64,000 nt of DNA from Paenibacillus sp. FSL R5-0766 (GCF_037971845.1 NZ_CP150227.1:2666001-2730000); one strand, 5' to 3'. Shown: positions 9,038-17,119, counted from the first letter of the stretch. Translations and numbers: made by a program. Notes: a model not told the origin generated them from the letters alone.

Positions 9038-9292
9038 ATGAAACAGCGCACACCGGATCAGAATAACAACGATACCCAACAGGAACAATCCCGTGACAAT
9101 CCTGAACAATATAAGACAGAGCACGAAAGTCTGCTTGACAGATATGAAGAAGAACAGACTGTAGATCCAATTCCGATGGAAGATCTGAATATGGAAGCTC
9201 AGGAAGAGAAGAATAAAGATCAGACAAAAAGTAACTCGTCTACTGAAGAGAAATACCGGGCGGATTATCGTAAAAAGACGGGCGAAGGATAA
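9038..9292 (+). CDS. Small hydrophilic protein of unknown function (84 aa)
   Basis: No family recognised. The product is strongly charged and Gln/Asn/Glu-rich with no Cys, Trp, signal peptide or membrane segment (NNNDTQQEQ, EEEQTVDP, EEKNKDQTK), so it is probably disordered and cytoplasmic. A good SD (AGAGGAGG) precedes the ATG at 9038, with a second possible ATG at 9034 in another frame. The gene stands alone between the AraC regulator and the nitroreductase. The SD and the coding-like composition support a real gene; function cannot be inferred. Confidence 0.6.
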   Translation: MKQRTPDQNNNDTQQEQSRDNPEQYKTEHESLLDRYEEEQTVDPIPMEDLNMEAQEEKNKDQTKSNSSTEEKYRADYRKKTGEG

Positions 9293-9367
9293 GTTCAATT
9301 GCTGCATTGGGCAAACTTGTTGAATTATTTTCGGTGAATGTATATTTAGTGAAAATAAATTAGTTTG

Positions 9368-9401
9368 TTGACTAATGTATGTTACTATATTATAGTTACT
9401 A
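9368..9401 (+). promoter_or_regulatory. Sigma-A promoter with overlapping dyad, nitroreductase gene
   Basis: TTGACT (9368-9373), a 17-bp spacer and TATAGT (9391-9396). The -10 is covered by a near-perfect dyad GTTACTATA-T-TATAGTTAC (9381-9399). Such dyads are typical operators for MarR or HxlR-class redox regulators that control nitroreductases; the regulator is not identified. Confidence 0.65.
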
Positions 9402-9439
9402 TGTTGGCAATTGAAAAAAATTTTGGGAGGCGAATAAGA

Positions 9440-10039
9440 ATGACGACTTTTTTTGATGCGTTGAAAAACAGAAGATCTTATTATGGAATCAGCAAGGAAT
9501 CTACAATTTCGGATGCTAAAATCCAGGAAATCGTAGAAGAAGCGGTGAAATATACACCAACTTCCTTTAACTCACAAACATCCCGTGCCGTTGTATTGCT
9601 CGGTGAACAACATGATAAATTGTGGAATCACACAGAAGAAATTTTGCGTGAAGTGGTAGGTAATGAAGAAGCCTTCAAATCCACAGCAGAAAAAATGACT
9701 GGATTCCGCAGCGGATATGGTACGGTTCTCTTCTTCGAAGATAACAATGCGATCGCACAGCTTCAACAAAATTTTGCAGCTTATGCAGATAACTTCCCAA
9801 TCTGGGCTAACCAATCCAACGGTATGTTGCAACTGGTAATCTGGACTGCTCTGGAACAAGAAGGTCTGGGTGCATCTTTGCAGCACTACAACCCGTTGAT
9901 TGACGAGAAAGTGAAGAAAGAATGGAGCATTCCTGAGAGCTGGAGATTGATCGCTCAGATGCCATTTGGTAAACCAACGGCAGCACCGGGTGAGAAAGAA
10001 TTCCAACCCATTGAAGAGCGCGTAAAAGTACACAAGTAA
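9440..10039 (+). CDS. Nitroreductase-family FMN oxidoreductase
   Basis: A 199-residue protein matching the Hbn1/YdgI-type nitroreductase subfamily: N-terminal FMN-binding RRSYYGISKE, then TPTSFNSQTSRAVVLLGE, ANQSNGMLQLVIWTALEQEGLGASLQHYNP and the C-terminal MPFGKPTAAPGEKEF. The family reduces nitroaromatics, quinones or other electrophiles with NAD(P)H in the cytoplasm. The ATG at 9440 follows GGGAGG; an upstream in-frame start at 9365 would lie inside the promoter and lacks an SD. It is a single-gene unit with its own promoter (9368) and terminator (10072). Confidence 0.9.
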   Translation: MTTFFDALKNRRSYYGISKESTISDAKIQEIVEEAVKYTPTSFNSQTSRAVVLLGEQHDKLWNHTEEILREVVGNEEAFKSTAEKMTGFRSGYGTVLFFEDNNAIAQLQQNFAAYADNFPIWANQSNGMLQLVIWTALEQEGLGASLQHYNPLIDEKVKKEWSIPESWRLIAQMPFGKPTAAPGEKEFQPIEERVKVHK

Positions 10040-10071
10040 GCTTCGCATTTCCCAACATTTAACCACATACG

Positions 10072-10130
10072 GCCTCGCTTCAATTTGATACGATGATAGT
10101 TGATCGTAATCCAATGAAGCGAGGCTTTTT
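10072..10130 (+). terminator. Terminator of the nitroreductase gene, overlapping the next gene's SD
   Basis: An 11-bp perfect stem (10072-10082 with 10115-10125) is followed by five T. The 3' arm contains the GAGG (10121-10124) that serves as SD for the GTG start at 10134, so one structure may both end transcription and hide a ribosome binding site. Confidence 0.8.
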
Positions 10131-10133
10131 GAT

Positions 10134-11765
10134 GTGAATAATAGATTAAAAGACATAACGAACCAACGGATATGGAAAATAGCTTTATGCGGGTTATTAA
10201 CACTTGGATCGGTGGCTGGATACGGCTCTACCGTTCAGGCTGCAAGCGTGCAGCAACAGTTTCAGGATACGCACACCAGTTACGCTAAGGATGCCATTAC
10301 ACATCTGGTGGCCAAAGGTATTGCTGCCGGTACGTCAGAGACTACGTTTGAACCGAAGAAAGCCGTTACTCGTGCAGAGTTTGCGACGTTTGCGGTTAGA
10401 TTGCTAGGTTTGAAGTCCGTAAAAAATAATATAAATCCCTATCAGGATATAAGCATGAATGCTTGGTATTACGGCAACGTTGCCGCCATGACGAATCTTT
10501 TTATTTTGGAGGGTAAGGGTCAGGGAACTTTCCAGCCTAATGCTTCCATTACGCGTGAAGAAGCGGCTGCCCTTCTTGTGCGGATGTTAAAACAACAACC
10601 CGTAGAGACATCACTCTTATCTTCAACGTATTTTGACGCAGCGGATATCTCGGACTGGGCACGTCCTTATGTGCAGACAGTATATCAACTTGGACTAATG
10701 CGGGGAAGCGGAGGCGTGTTCCGACCACATGACCAGGTAACGCGGGAAGAAGCAGCCGTAATGCTTGATGCCATTTTACAAAAGAAAACATGGTCTGAGC
10801 AGTTACAACGTGGGGATGAACTTGGCATTCAGCTGGGCTGGCAATATAACTCCACTACAACTGAATTCAAGAAGCAAGTGGAACAATCTGAGGTCAATAC
10901 ACTTGTCCCACGCTGGTTTTTCCTGAACAGCAGTATGAAAGTAACAGATCACGCGGACCCTGCATTGATCTCCTGGGCATCCGCTACCAACAGACAACTA
11001 TGGCCATTGCTTGGCAATCGTTCCGATTCGGCACTTACCCATCAGATGTTATCGAGTTCAGTCAACCGAGCAGCAGTGATCTCACAGGTAGCCGCTTATG
11101 TCAAAACTTATAAACTGGACGGCATTAATGTGGACTTCGAGAATGTTGATCCTGCGGATCGTGAAGGTCTGACGGCATTTGTCACCTCCTTGACGGCTAC
11201 GTTGCACGCACTGGGTGCAGTTGTTTCTGTGGATGTATCGCCAGACCTGGGTACTGATTGGACGGATGCATTTGATTATGCCAAACTGGGCGCTGTATCG
11301 GATTATATGGTGCTGATGGGATACGAGGAACACTGGAACGGTGATCCAAAAGCAGGGTCTGTGGCCTCTCTTCCATGGGTGGAAAAAGCTTTGGATACCA
11401 TGCTCTCCGAGGTGGTACGTGCCAAAACAATTTTGGCCCTTCCATTGTATACACGAGACTGGTCTTCCGTGAATCCAGCAACCAGCTCTTGGGACATTAC
11501 ACTGGCAGACCAGGGAATGCGTGCGCATGCTACGGGATCTGTAAGACGATGGGATGCAAGTCTGGTTCAATATATTATCGGGTACAACAGTAATGGTAAG
11601 CCAAGATATATATGGGCAGAGGATAGTCGTTCTTTATCAGCCAAAGTGTTAATGAGTGAGCAACGGCAAATTGCTGGACTGGCTTACTGGTATATGGGCG
11701 GCGAAACAGCGGATGTATGGAACGCGATTTCGAATGCATCGCGATTTGAATCGTATAACTTCTAA
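10134..11765 (+). CDS. S-layer-anchored GH18 glycosidase (three SLH domains + GH18)
   Basis: A 543-residue exported protein. Signal peptide ~1-36 ending VQAAS. Three SLH repeats at about 40-95, 100-157 and 165-220 (AITHLVAKGIAAG..TRAEFA; NASITREEAAALL; DQVTREEAAVML) anchor it to pyruvylated cell-wall polymer. A GH18 domain covers about 235-540, with the catalytic box DGINVDFE (D329-E336), catalytic E336 and MGYEEHW. Related proteins (YaaH/YdhD type) act on peptidoglycan or chitin-like polymers. The second Asp of the usual DGxDxDxE box is Asn, as in many non-chitinase members. GTG start: no in-frame ATG is near, and its only SD lies in the preceding terminator stem. Confidence 0.88.
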   Translation: MNNRLKDITNQRIWKIALCGLLTLGSVAGYGSTVQAASVQQQFQDTHTSYAKDAITHLVAKGIAAGTSETTFEPKKAVTRAEFATFAVRLLGLKSVKNNINPYQDISMNAWYYGNVAAMTNLFILEGKGQGTFQPNASITREEAAALLVRMLKQQPVETSLLSSTYFDAADISDWARPYVQTVYQLGLMRGSGGVFRPHDQVTREEAAVMLDAILQKKTWSEQLQRGDELGIQLGWQYNSTTTEFKKQVEQSEVNTLVPRWFFLNSSMKVTDHADPALISWASATNRQLWPLLGNRSDSALTHQMLSSSVNRAAVISQVAAYVKTYKLDGINVDFENVDPADREGLTAFVTSLTATLHALGAVVSVDVSPDLGTDWTDAFDYAKLGAVSDYMVLMGYEEHWNGDPKAGSVASLPWVEKALDTMLSEVVRAKTILALPLYTRDWSSVNPATSSWDITLADQGMRAHATGSVRRWDASLVQYIIGYNSNGKPRYIWAEDSRSLSAKVLMSEQRQIAGLAYWYMGGETADVWNAISNASRFESYNF

Positions 11766-11903
11766 ATATTCATGAATTTGATAGACTCAAGCGAACCGGG
11801 ATGTTGCCGGATGGTTTGGGTCTGTTTGTTTTGGTATAAGATAAGCAATATCAGGAATCGTTTAAGCTTGGCTGAACGGTTTAATGTATATAAGGACAAA
11901 ATA

Positions 11904-12133
11904 TATATATATTGAGCTAAACATTTACACAAAACGGAGAGGACAGAACGAATCTGAAGAAGCGAAGCGTGCGCCTAAAAGCTTTCTGAAAAAAAGCTGC
12001 ATCGAAAGCATACGCTTATCCCCGGATTTACCCTTTGTAGAAGGTATTAAAAAAATCTGGGGATAACAGCGATCGGAAGGTTGTTTTGTCATCGGAGTGA
12101 CCAGTGTAAATATTCTTTAGTTCAATGTATATA
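11904..12133 (+). repeat. Dispersed non-coding repeat with inverted ends, copy A
   Basis: About 230 bp bounded by inverted ends: TATATATATTGAGCTAAAC at the left, and GTGTAAATATTCTTTAG followed by TTCAATGTATATA at the right. The interior carries TTATCCCCGGATTT and its partner AAATCTGGGGATAACAGCGA, giving a long stem, plus CGGAGAGGACAGAA. The same blocks recur at 45497-45722 and, inverted, at 56039-56231. The right end stops only 20 bases before the flavoprotein gene at 12153, so the element may form that gene's leader. A 60-codon ORF inside (11884-12066) is not thought to be real. Structure is MITE-like. Confidence 0.75.
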
Positions 12134-12152
12134 GTTCAGGAGGAGAAGGAGC

Positions 12153-13070
12153 ATGCGAGAGGTTGATTGCATAATTGTAGGTGGAGGGCTCGCAGGGCTT
12201 CAGGCAGCCATTCAGCTTGGACGTTATTCAGCTCATCAGGTGTTGGTAATCGACGCGGGAGAAGGCAGATCGACGTTGTGCCGGACTTATCATAATATCC
12301 TCGGTTTCCCCGATGGGGTATCCGGTGAAGAGCTTAGAGAACGAGGCAGGATGCAGGCAGAGCGGACCGGTGTATCTTTTGAGAAAGACCGTATTGTTAA
12401 AGCAGGACGTCATGGAGAGAAGATCCAATTGTTCGGTACTTCAGGAACTGAATATAGGAGCAAAACCGTGTTATTGGCAACGGGGCTCACGGATAGAGTT
12501 CCGGACATTCCGGGACTAACCCCTACGCTGGGTCGAACCGTGTATGTCTGCCCTGATTGTGATGGTTATGAGATTCAGGATCAACGTACGGTACTATTGG
12601 GATCTGGCGAACCAGGTGCCAATATGGCGATGATTTTAATTCAGCGTACGAATGATCTGTTATATATTAATCATGAGCAGGCTCCCATATCTGCAGAGCT
12701 GCATCGCAGCATGAAAGAGGCGGGAGTGCGTTATCTGGAAGCGGCTGTCCAGGAAGTGCAACAGATTGAGGATGGTCATATCACCGGTGTTCTGACCGAA
12801 GATGGTCAGATTTTTGAGTCGGAGCGTGGATTTATTGCATTTGGAGGCAATCGTGTACACTATGAACTGGCGGAGCAGCTTGGAGCTGTAATCGCAGATA
12901 ACAAACATGTAGAAGCTGATCCACGTAGCTTGCAGGCAGCGAATAATGTATGGATAGCCGGGGATCTGGGCCTGCACGCTGAACAAGCAACCGTTGCGAT
13001 GGGTGAAGGTTCCATTGCCGCGATCTGGATTCATAAGGCGTTACAGCAGATGACAAAAGATTCACGTTGA
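12153..13070 (+). CDS. Thioredoxin reductase-like FAD/NAD(P)-dependent oxidoreductase
   Basis: A 305-residue class II flavoprotein disulfide reductase. FAD-binding GGGLAGLQAA near residues 10-20, a second nucleotide fold around residue 150 (VLLGSGEPGANMA, a degenerate GxGxxA) and a C-terminal FAD motif (NVWIAGDLG). A redox CxxC is present as CPDC (C133/C136), so disulfide reductase activity is possible. The gene lies alone downstream of repeat copy A, with SD CAGGAGGAG. Because the NADPH site is atypical and no thioredoxin gene is adjacent, it may be a thioredoxin-reductase paralogue with a different partner rather than TrxB itself. Confidence 0.88.
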   Translation: MREVDCIIVGGGLAGLQAAIQLGRYSAHQVLVIDAGEGRSTLCRTYHNILGFPDGVSGEELRERGRMQAERTGVSFEKDRIVKAGRHGEKIQLFGTSGTEYRSKTVLLATGLTDRVPDIPGLTPTLGRTVYVCPDCDGYEIQDQRTVLLGSGEPGANMAMILIQRTNDLLYINHEQAPISAELHRSMKEAGVRYLEAAVQEVQQIEDGHITGVLTEDGQIFESERGFIAFGGNRVHYELAEQLGAVIADNKHVEADPRSLQAANNVWIAGDLGLHAEQATVAMGEGSIAAIWIHKALQQMTKDSR

Positions 13071-13111
13071 ATTGCACCTCCAGATATGAGGTTGATTACT
13101 CAATTATTACC

Positions 13112-13153
13112 AAAAAGTCCTCCCAAGCCATGCGTATGGCAGGAGGACTTTTT
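13112..13153. terminator. Bidirectional terminator between convergent genes
   Basis: A 12-bp perfect stem AAAAAGTCCTCC/GGAGGACTTTTT (13112-13123 with 13142-13153) has A-rich and T-rich flanks, so it can work for both the flavoprotein gene (+) and the small gene at 13182 (-). Confidence 0.85.
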
Positions 13154-13181
13154 AAGCTAACTTTTGCTATGGAGAAAAGGA

Positions 13182-13397
13182 TTACGCTTGTTTGTCTGAT
13201 GAATCCGTTGACTTGGAAGAAGACTTCTCGTCCTTTGAGTCATGTGAGAAATCTTTGCGAATGTTGTCCACGATATCACCAACCACGCCTTCGATCATAT
13301 CGGTTGGTCCGGGATTATTTTTGTCTGGATGGATAACGGTATTTACTCCTGGTTCAAGTTCATCGTTTGTCTTCTCATGTTTGGTTTTATCACGCAT
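13182..13397 (-). CDS. Small charged protein of unknown function (71 aa)
   Basis: No family recognised. Reading on the - strand, a perfect AGGAGGG lies 6 bases before the ATG, which decides for this frame over two overlapping + strand ORFs that have no SD. The product is hydrophilic (PGVNTVIHPDKNNPGPTD, IVDNIRKDF) with a Ser/Asp/Lys-rich tail and no signal or membrane segment. It converges on the flavoprotein gene and shares its terminator. Confidence 0.65.
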   Translation of the reverse strand: MRDKTKHEKTNDELEPGVNTVIHPDKNNPGPTDMIEGVVGDIVDNIRKDFSHDSKDEKSSSKSTDSSDKQA

Positions 13398-13643
13398 GGG
13401 AAATCCCTCCTGGTTCGATATTGTATAAGGTGTTCATTAACATATCCAAACACCGTTACGTATATGTAAACGATTAACCGCTGTAGTTCTTTTGAAACGT
13501 GTACTTGCTCATATATAGAAGATATATACAGAATTGAACGTACTGATTAAACTTCTGCAATACGTTTATATTATAGATAACCAGTGAGTATTAAGTTTAA
13601 AGCTCCAAACCAATAAACAACTATTATGCAGGAGGTTATTCAG

Positions 13644-13997
13644 ATGAATGAAGAAAATCATGTAATCCATAAAGATGGCCAGGTTTCAACGGACAAGGTG
13701 GACAATGCAATCGAGAAGATTGCGCCGGAAGAAAGAGAACAGATTCTACAGAACTTTGATGCATTCAAAGAATACCTGGGTAAGCGAATTGCCATGGGAG
13801 AATCTATTGGACTAAGTGAGGAGCAGATGGCCAAAATTGCCGAGAAAGTAGCGGATTATCTGGCAGCTCGGGAGGAACCCCGGAATCGTGAAGAAAAACT
13901 GCTTCAGGAGTTGTGGAATGTCGGTAAGGAAAATGAACGTCACATGCTGGCTCATATGCTCGTTCGTTTGGCACAAAGCTCCACACCCAATCATTAA
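13644..13997 (+). CDS. DUF3243 family protein
   Basis: A 117-residue, soluble, mostly helical and acidic protein. The segment ILQNFDAFKEYLGKRIAMGESIGLSEEQMAKIAEKVADYLA is the core of DUF3243, a small family of Bacilli with members such as YmfJ of B. subtilis; its role is unknown. Start ATG 13644 follows CAGGAGG; a longer ORF from 13626 would place the SD inside the gene. A stem-loop lies about 75 bases downstream. Confidence 0.8.
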   Translation: MNEENHVIHKDGQVSTDKVDNAIEKIAPEEREQILQNFDAFKEYLGKRIAMGESIGLSEEQMAKIAEKVADYLAAREEPRNREEKLLQELWNVGKENERHMLAHMLVRLAQSSTPNH

Positions 13998-14073
13998 GAT
14001 TAGTATCTATGCGGGAACCTGTGACGTCTTATTCAGGGGTTAGAAAGCCCAGCAGCAATCTAAGGAATCTGAT

Positions 14074-14114
14074 ACACGCTATATGGTATAAACAGCCGTT
14101 TATAGCGTGTTTTC
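14074..14114 (+). terminator. Probable terminator of the DUF3243 gene
   Basis: A 10-bp perfect stem ACACGCTATA/TATAGCGTGT (14074-14083 with 14101-14110) is followed by a short T run. It is the first strong hairpin after the stop at 13997. Confidence 0.55.
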
Positions 14115-14308
14115 AGGGGATTTTGGCAAATAACGTGTCTCATGTTCCTTTCAAAATAAAAGGAGCGCCAGAAGAGCAAAAAAGACGTCCTCGGTTCCTT
14201 AGTTGTCTGGACCATTCGTCAGGACTAGGCAGCTTGGACTTCAAGATGTTTTGGACACAGACATCCTTCAACGTATCACTTGCCTGAGTTTAAAAGACAC
14301 ACCCTAGT
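14115..14308. other. Non-coding stretch, possible remnant of a repeat element
   Basis: Between the DUF3243 gene and the next CDS (14544) no gene is evident: frames lack SDs and coding character. The right edge GAGTTTAAAAGACACACCCTA (14287-14307) resembles, in the same orientation, the right end of the 2708-2870 element, which reads GAGTTTTGAGAAACGCCCTA. This suggests an old, decayed element end. Identification is weak. Confidence 0.3.
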
Positions 14309-14543
14309 AAAGAACCTCTGAATGGCGATGCCTTCATTGGTTCTTTGCTGTTTACGGAGACTATAGACAGAAGTAATGACGCGCATTGTAACTATTTTTA
14401 ATCTGGCTGATACTTTTATAATCCCTGTTCCAAGTATGATAGGAAAAGAAAGAACGTTGGAATTGATAGTTCACATGAGCGTTTGAGAAGCAAGACTTCC
14501 GGTTAAGGAATAGTAACGTTCATATTAAGGAGAGATGTTACCT

Positions 14544-15110
14544 ATGAAGAACGCGACAAAACAATGGAAACTACGAATGATCGGTGCAGTTGTTGCTTTA
14601 CTTGGTATGATTGTGCTGACTACATATTTACTTACCCCTGCGAATGCTCAAGGTAGTACGGATGCTCAACAGCCTTCTGGCAAAGACGCACAGGTTGCGA
14701 ACTCCGAGATGTTTACAGCCTATGTTGAAGGTATGCATATAGAAGACGGCAAATTGTTTATGACAGTGGACAAGATTGGCTGGTATCAGGGTGAAGAAGC
14801 CGATGCGATTTTTGCACAGCGTAATCCGGAAGCAGGTATAGACGGTGCTCCAGATGGTTACTATATTGTCAATGACAGCAAAGAGCAGGAACAAGTTGAG
14901 GTTGGTGCCAATGCTGAAGTGTTGATGCAGTTGTATGATCGGGATGGTACGATGCAGGGCGTAGACATTCAGTGGAACGAACCCGTGACATTATCCAAGT
15001 TCGAATCGTTGTATGAGAATACTCGTATTCTTGATCTGTCCGTATTCCCGTATCATCTGACGGTGCAGGATGGAAAAGTGACTAAAATTGTGCAACAATA
15101 CATCCCATAA
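14544..15110 (+). CDS. Secreted protein of unknown function (188 aa)
   Basis: No family recognised. A clear signal peptide (basic start, hydrophobic stretch ~13-30, cleavage probably after PANA) precedes a soluble domain of about 150 residues with paired strands such as EMFTAYVEGMHIEDGKLFMTVD and YHLTVQDGKVTKIVQQYIP. ATG 14544 has AAGGAGAG about 9 bases upstream. Own terminator at 15132. It sits upstream of ctaB but is separated by the terminator, so co-function is not implied. Confidence 0.75.
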   Translation: MKNATKQWKLRMIGAVVALLGMIVLTTYLLTPANAQGSTDAQQPSGKDAQVANSEMFTAYVEGMHIEDGKLFMTVDKIGWYQGEEADAIFAQRNPEAGIDGAPDGYYIVNDSKEQEQVEVGANAEVLMQLYDRDGTMQGVDIQWNEPVTLSKFESLYENTRILDLSVFPYHLTVQDGKVTKIVQQYIP

Positions 15111-15131
15111 AATAAGATGAAATTCATCATC

Positions 15132-15173
15132 AAGCATTCCTCCTGTTCATTGGAACGGTGAGGGATGCTTTTT
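15132..15173 (+). terminator. Terminator of the secreted protein gene
   Basis: An 11-bp stem with one G-T pair (15132-15142 with 15160-15170) is followed by five T. Confidence 0.85.
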
Positions 15174-15266
15174 GGTTATGACAAATTCATGAAAGCGATT
15201 GTAATTAATGGTAGGTACATGTATCATTATTGGAATGGCGTTTTTACATAGTTCAGGAGGAGCCTC

Positions 15267-16124
15267 ATGCTTAAAGACATGATTGCATTAACTAAGCCCG
15301 GACTACTAAGGTTAAATGTGTTTGCGGTGGCGGTAGGATTCTGGGTAGCTTCAAAATGGGATATCAACTGGTTATCTCTGCTCATGGTCGTGATTGGATC
15401 AACTTTGGTTATTGCTTCAGCTTGTGTTATCAACAATTATTGGGATCGTGAATTGGATCAAAAGATGGAGCGCACCAAAAAAAGGATGGATTACATTAAC
15501 CATCTGAAGCCAGGGTTTGTACTTGGCTATGGCATTATCCTTGGTGTTGTGGGACTAGCAGTACTGTATCTCCTGGTGAATCCGTTATCAGGCTGGATGG
15601 CACTGCTTGGGTGGTTCGCTTACATCGTGATTTACACGATGTGGTTGAAACGCAGTTCAACGTGGAGCACGTCGCTCGGTGGAATTGCGGGAGCGATGCC
15701 GCCTGTCATCGGTTATACGGCTGTAACCAATGAGATTGATGCAGGTGCCTGGTTGCTGTTTGCACTATTATTCTTGTGGCAGCCACCACACTTCTGGTCA
15801 TTGGGTATTCGCCGGGTAGAGGAGTATCGCGCTGCGGGCTTCCCGTTGTTGCCAGTGGTTAAAGGGGTGAAACGCACCAAGTTTCAGATGATTCCTTATG
15901 TTTTTCTGCTGCTTCCTGCTGTATTTCTGTTGTATTATTACGACTACGTTGGTCTGGTATTTCTGATTGTATCTCTGGTCGGTGGACTGATCTGGTTTGT
16001 GCATACACTTAGCGGACTGAAGACACAGGATGATGAGAAGTGGGCAAAAGTAAACTTTCTGATCTCGGTTAATTATCTCATGCTTGTATTTATTGTCATG
16101 GTAGCAAATACGGTATGGTCTTAA
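15267..16124 (+). CDS. ctaB: Heme O synthase (protoheme IX farnesyltransferase)
   Basis: A 285-residue UbiA-superfamily membrane protein with about nine membrane segments. It adds a farnesyl group to heme B to make heme O, the precursor of heme A for terminal oxidases. The prenyl-diphosphate/Mg site NNYWDRELDQKMERTKKR lies near residues 57-75; LGGIAGAMPPVIGYTA and LWQPPHFWSLGIRR are further signature blocks. SD CAGGAGG precedes the ATG. In Bacilli ctaB is commonly next to ctaA or the oxidase operon; here it stands alone, so this may be one of two copies. Confidence 0.95.
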   Translation: MLKDMIALTKPGLLRLNVFAVAVGFWVASKWDINWLSLLMVVIGSTLVIASACVINNYWDRELDQKMERTKKRMDYINHLKPGFVLGYGIILGVVGLAVLYLLVNPLSGWMALLGWFAYIVIYTMWLKRSSTWSTSLGGIAGAMPPVIGYTAVTNEIDAGAWLLFALLFLWQPPHFWSLGIRRVEEYRAAGFPLLPVVKGVKRTKFQMIPYVFLLLPAVFLLYYYDYVGLVFLIVSLVGGLIWFVHTLSGLKTQDDEKWAKVNFLISVNYLMLVFIVMVANTVWS

Positions 16125-16163
16125 TCAGACGATGAACAGATCATTTTCAGAGAGATTTCACCG

Positions 16164-16212
16164 TTCTGTCATCGAAGTGTCCAGTGGAAATATGCTTTAG
16201 TCCATTTTTTAT
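16164..16212 (+). repeat. Truncated copy B of the dispersed repeat
   Basis: Only the right part of the family is recognisable: TTCTGTCATCGAAGTGTCC then AGTGGAAATATGCTTTAGTCC, corresponding to the last ~50 bp of copies A and D with several changes. It lies just after ctaB. Confidence 0.55.
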
Positions 16213-16230
16213 AACAAGCTGCATCGAATG

Positions 16231-16301
16231 AAAAAGCACACGATGGAATAGCGTTTGGACAACCTTAAGTTGTTACAACATATTCTCTGGGGTGCTTTTT
16301 T
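16231..16301 (+). terminator. Probable terminator downstream of ctaB
   Basis: Complementary arms AAAAAGCAC (16231-16239) and GTGCTTTTT (16292-16300), with a long loop, end in a T run. Confidence 0.55.
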
Positions 16302-16363
16302 GGTATAATAAAACAATTGAATCATATATGTGGAAATTATAATGCAAGATGGGAAGTGACAGC

Positions 16364-16846
16364 ATGAGTAATTTGGAACAGGCCGTGCGATGGAGACAAG
16401 AAGGTAAGGTGCAGGAAGCGATTGAACTACTGCAAGAGATTACAGTCCAGGAACCCGAGAATGCCAATGTCTGGTATCAGCTGGCTTGGGCGCATGATTC
16501 GCTTGGGTTAGAGCGGGATGCTGTCCCGCATTATGAGAAGGCACTAAGTCTTGGACTTTCTGGCGAGGACAGAGCAGGTGCAATACTTGGACTAGGCAGT
16601 ACATATCGAACGCTTGGACAGTATAAGCAGGCGAAGATTTGGTTTGAAACGGGCATGAAAGAATTCCCGGCGTACCGGGAATTTGAAGTTTTCTATGCCA
16701 TGGTGCTCTACAATCTGGGTGAACATGCAGAAGCGATGCAAAGACTGCTCGTGCAACTTGCGGACACATCAAGTGACAAGAGAATCAATGACTATAACAG
16801 AGCAATCCGTTACTACGCAGATCAGCTCGATCGGGTGTGGGAATAG
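16364..16846 (+). CDS. Tetratricopeptide repeat protein
   Basis: A 160-residue soluble protein made of about three to four TPR units (AVRWRQEGKVQEAIELLQEI; ANVWYQLAWAHDSLGLERDAVPHYEKAL; LGLGSTYRTLGQYKQAKIWFETGM; FYAMVLYNLGEHAEAMQRLL). TPR folds mediate protein-protein contacts; the partner is unknown. ATG 16364 is preceded by GGGAAGTG; an in-frame ATG at 16349 would place that SD inside the gene. The next small gene starts 30 bases after the stop, so the two are probably co-transcribed. Confidence 0.85.
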   Translation: MSNLEQAVRWRQEGKVQEAIELLQEITVQEPENANVWYQLAWAHDSLGLERDAVPHYEKALSLGLSGEDRAGAILGLGSTYRTLGQYKQAKIWFETGMKEFPAYREFEVFYAMVLYNLGEHAEAMQRLLVQLADTSSDKRINDYNRAIRYYADQLDRVWE

Positions 16847-16876
16847 ATCGAATACACAGAAAAGGGAGATGGATGA

Positions 16877-17074
16877 ATGGACTCCAATCAAGAACTGAAA
16901 CAGGTAAATGAAAGATTGGATCAGATTGAGCAAAAGCTGGATAACCTGGGAGGCAGCCAGCGGAACAAACGCTCACCTAGCGTGCGCTTCCTGATTGGTT
17001 TTGGCATCACGATTGCGATTATATCTGTACTGCTGCTGACTCTTGGTGTTATCCAATTTGTGAGTATCGGATAG
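16877..17074 (+). CDS. Small single-pass membrane protein with coiled-coil start (65 aa)
   Basis: Not assigned to a family. Residues 1-27 form a heptad-like coiled coil (LKQVNERLDQIEQKLDNLGG), followed by a basic patch (RNKRSP) and one membrane segment at about 38-62. SD AAGGGAG is 8 bases upstream of ATG 16877. Its position 30 bases behind the TPR gene suggests one operon and perhaps a membrane anchor role, which is inference. Confidence 0.75.
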   Translation: MDSNQELKQVNERLDQIEQKLDNLGGSQRNKRSPSVRFLIGFGITIAIISVLLLTLGVIQFVSIG

Positions 17075-17119
17075 GAGAAATCGATCTTAACTACAAAGGT
17101 AGTGATTCTCCACATTAAC

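Noticed and set aside
8840..9307. 155-codon - strand ORF with hydrophobic stretches
   Set aside because: It covers the AraC terminator, the SD region and the small + strand gene at 9038; no SD and no family features.
9293..9439. Riboswitch or leader RNA before the nitroreductase gene
   Set aside because: A normal promoter lies only ~45 bases before the SD, leaving no room for a structured leader.
11884..12066. 60-codon ORF on the + strand
   Set aside because: It lies almost wholly inside repeat copy A, has no SD, and its frame is not kept in copies D and E.
13067..13428. Two overlapping + strand ORFs (13067-13336, 13192-13428)
   Set aside because: They lie opposite the - strand gene at 13182, which has a perfect SD; the + ORFs have none and run through the bidirectional terminator.
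17073..17112. Hairpin between the small membrane protein gene and the LysR gene
   Set aside because: Arms GGAGAA/TTCTCC pair but there is no T run on either strand, so it was not called a terminator.
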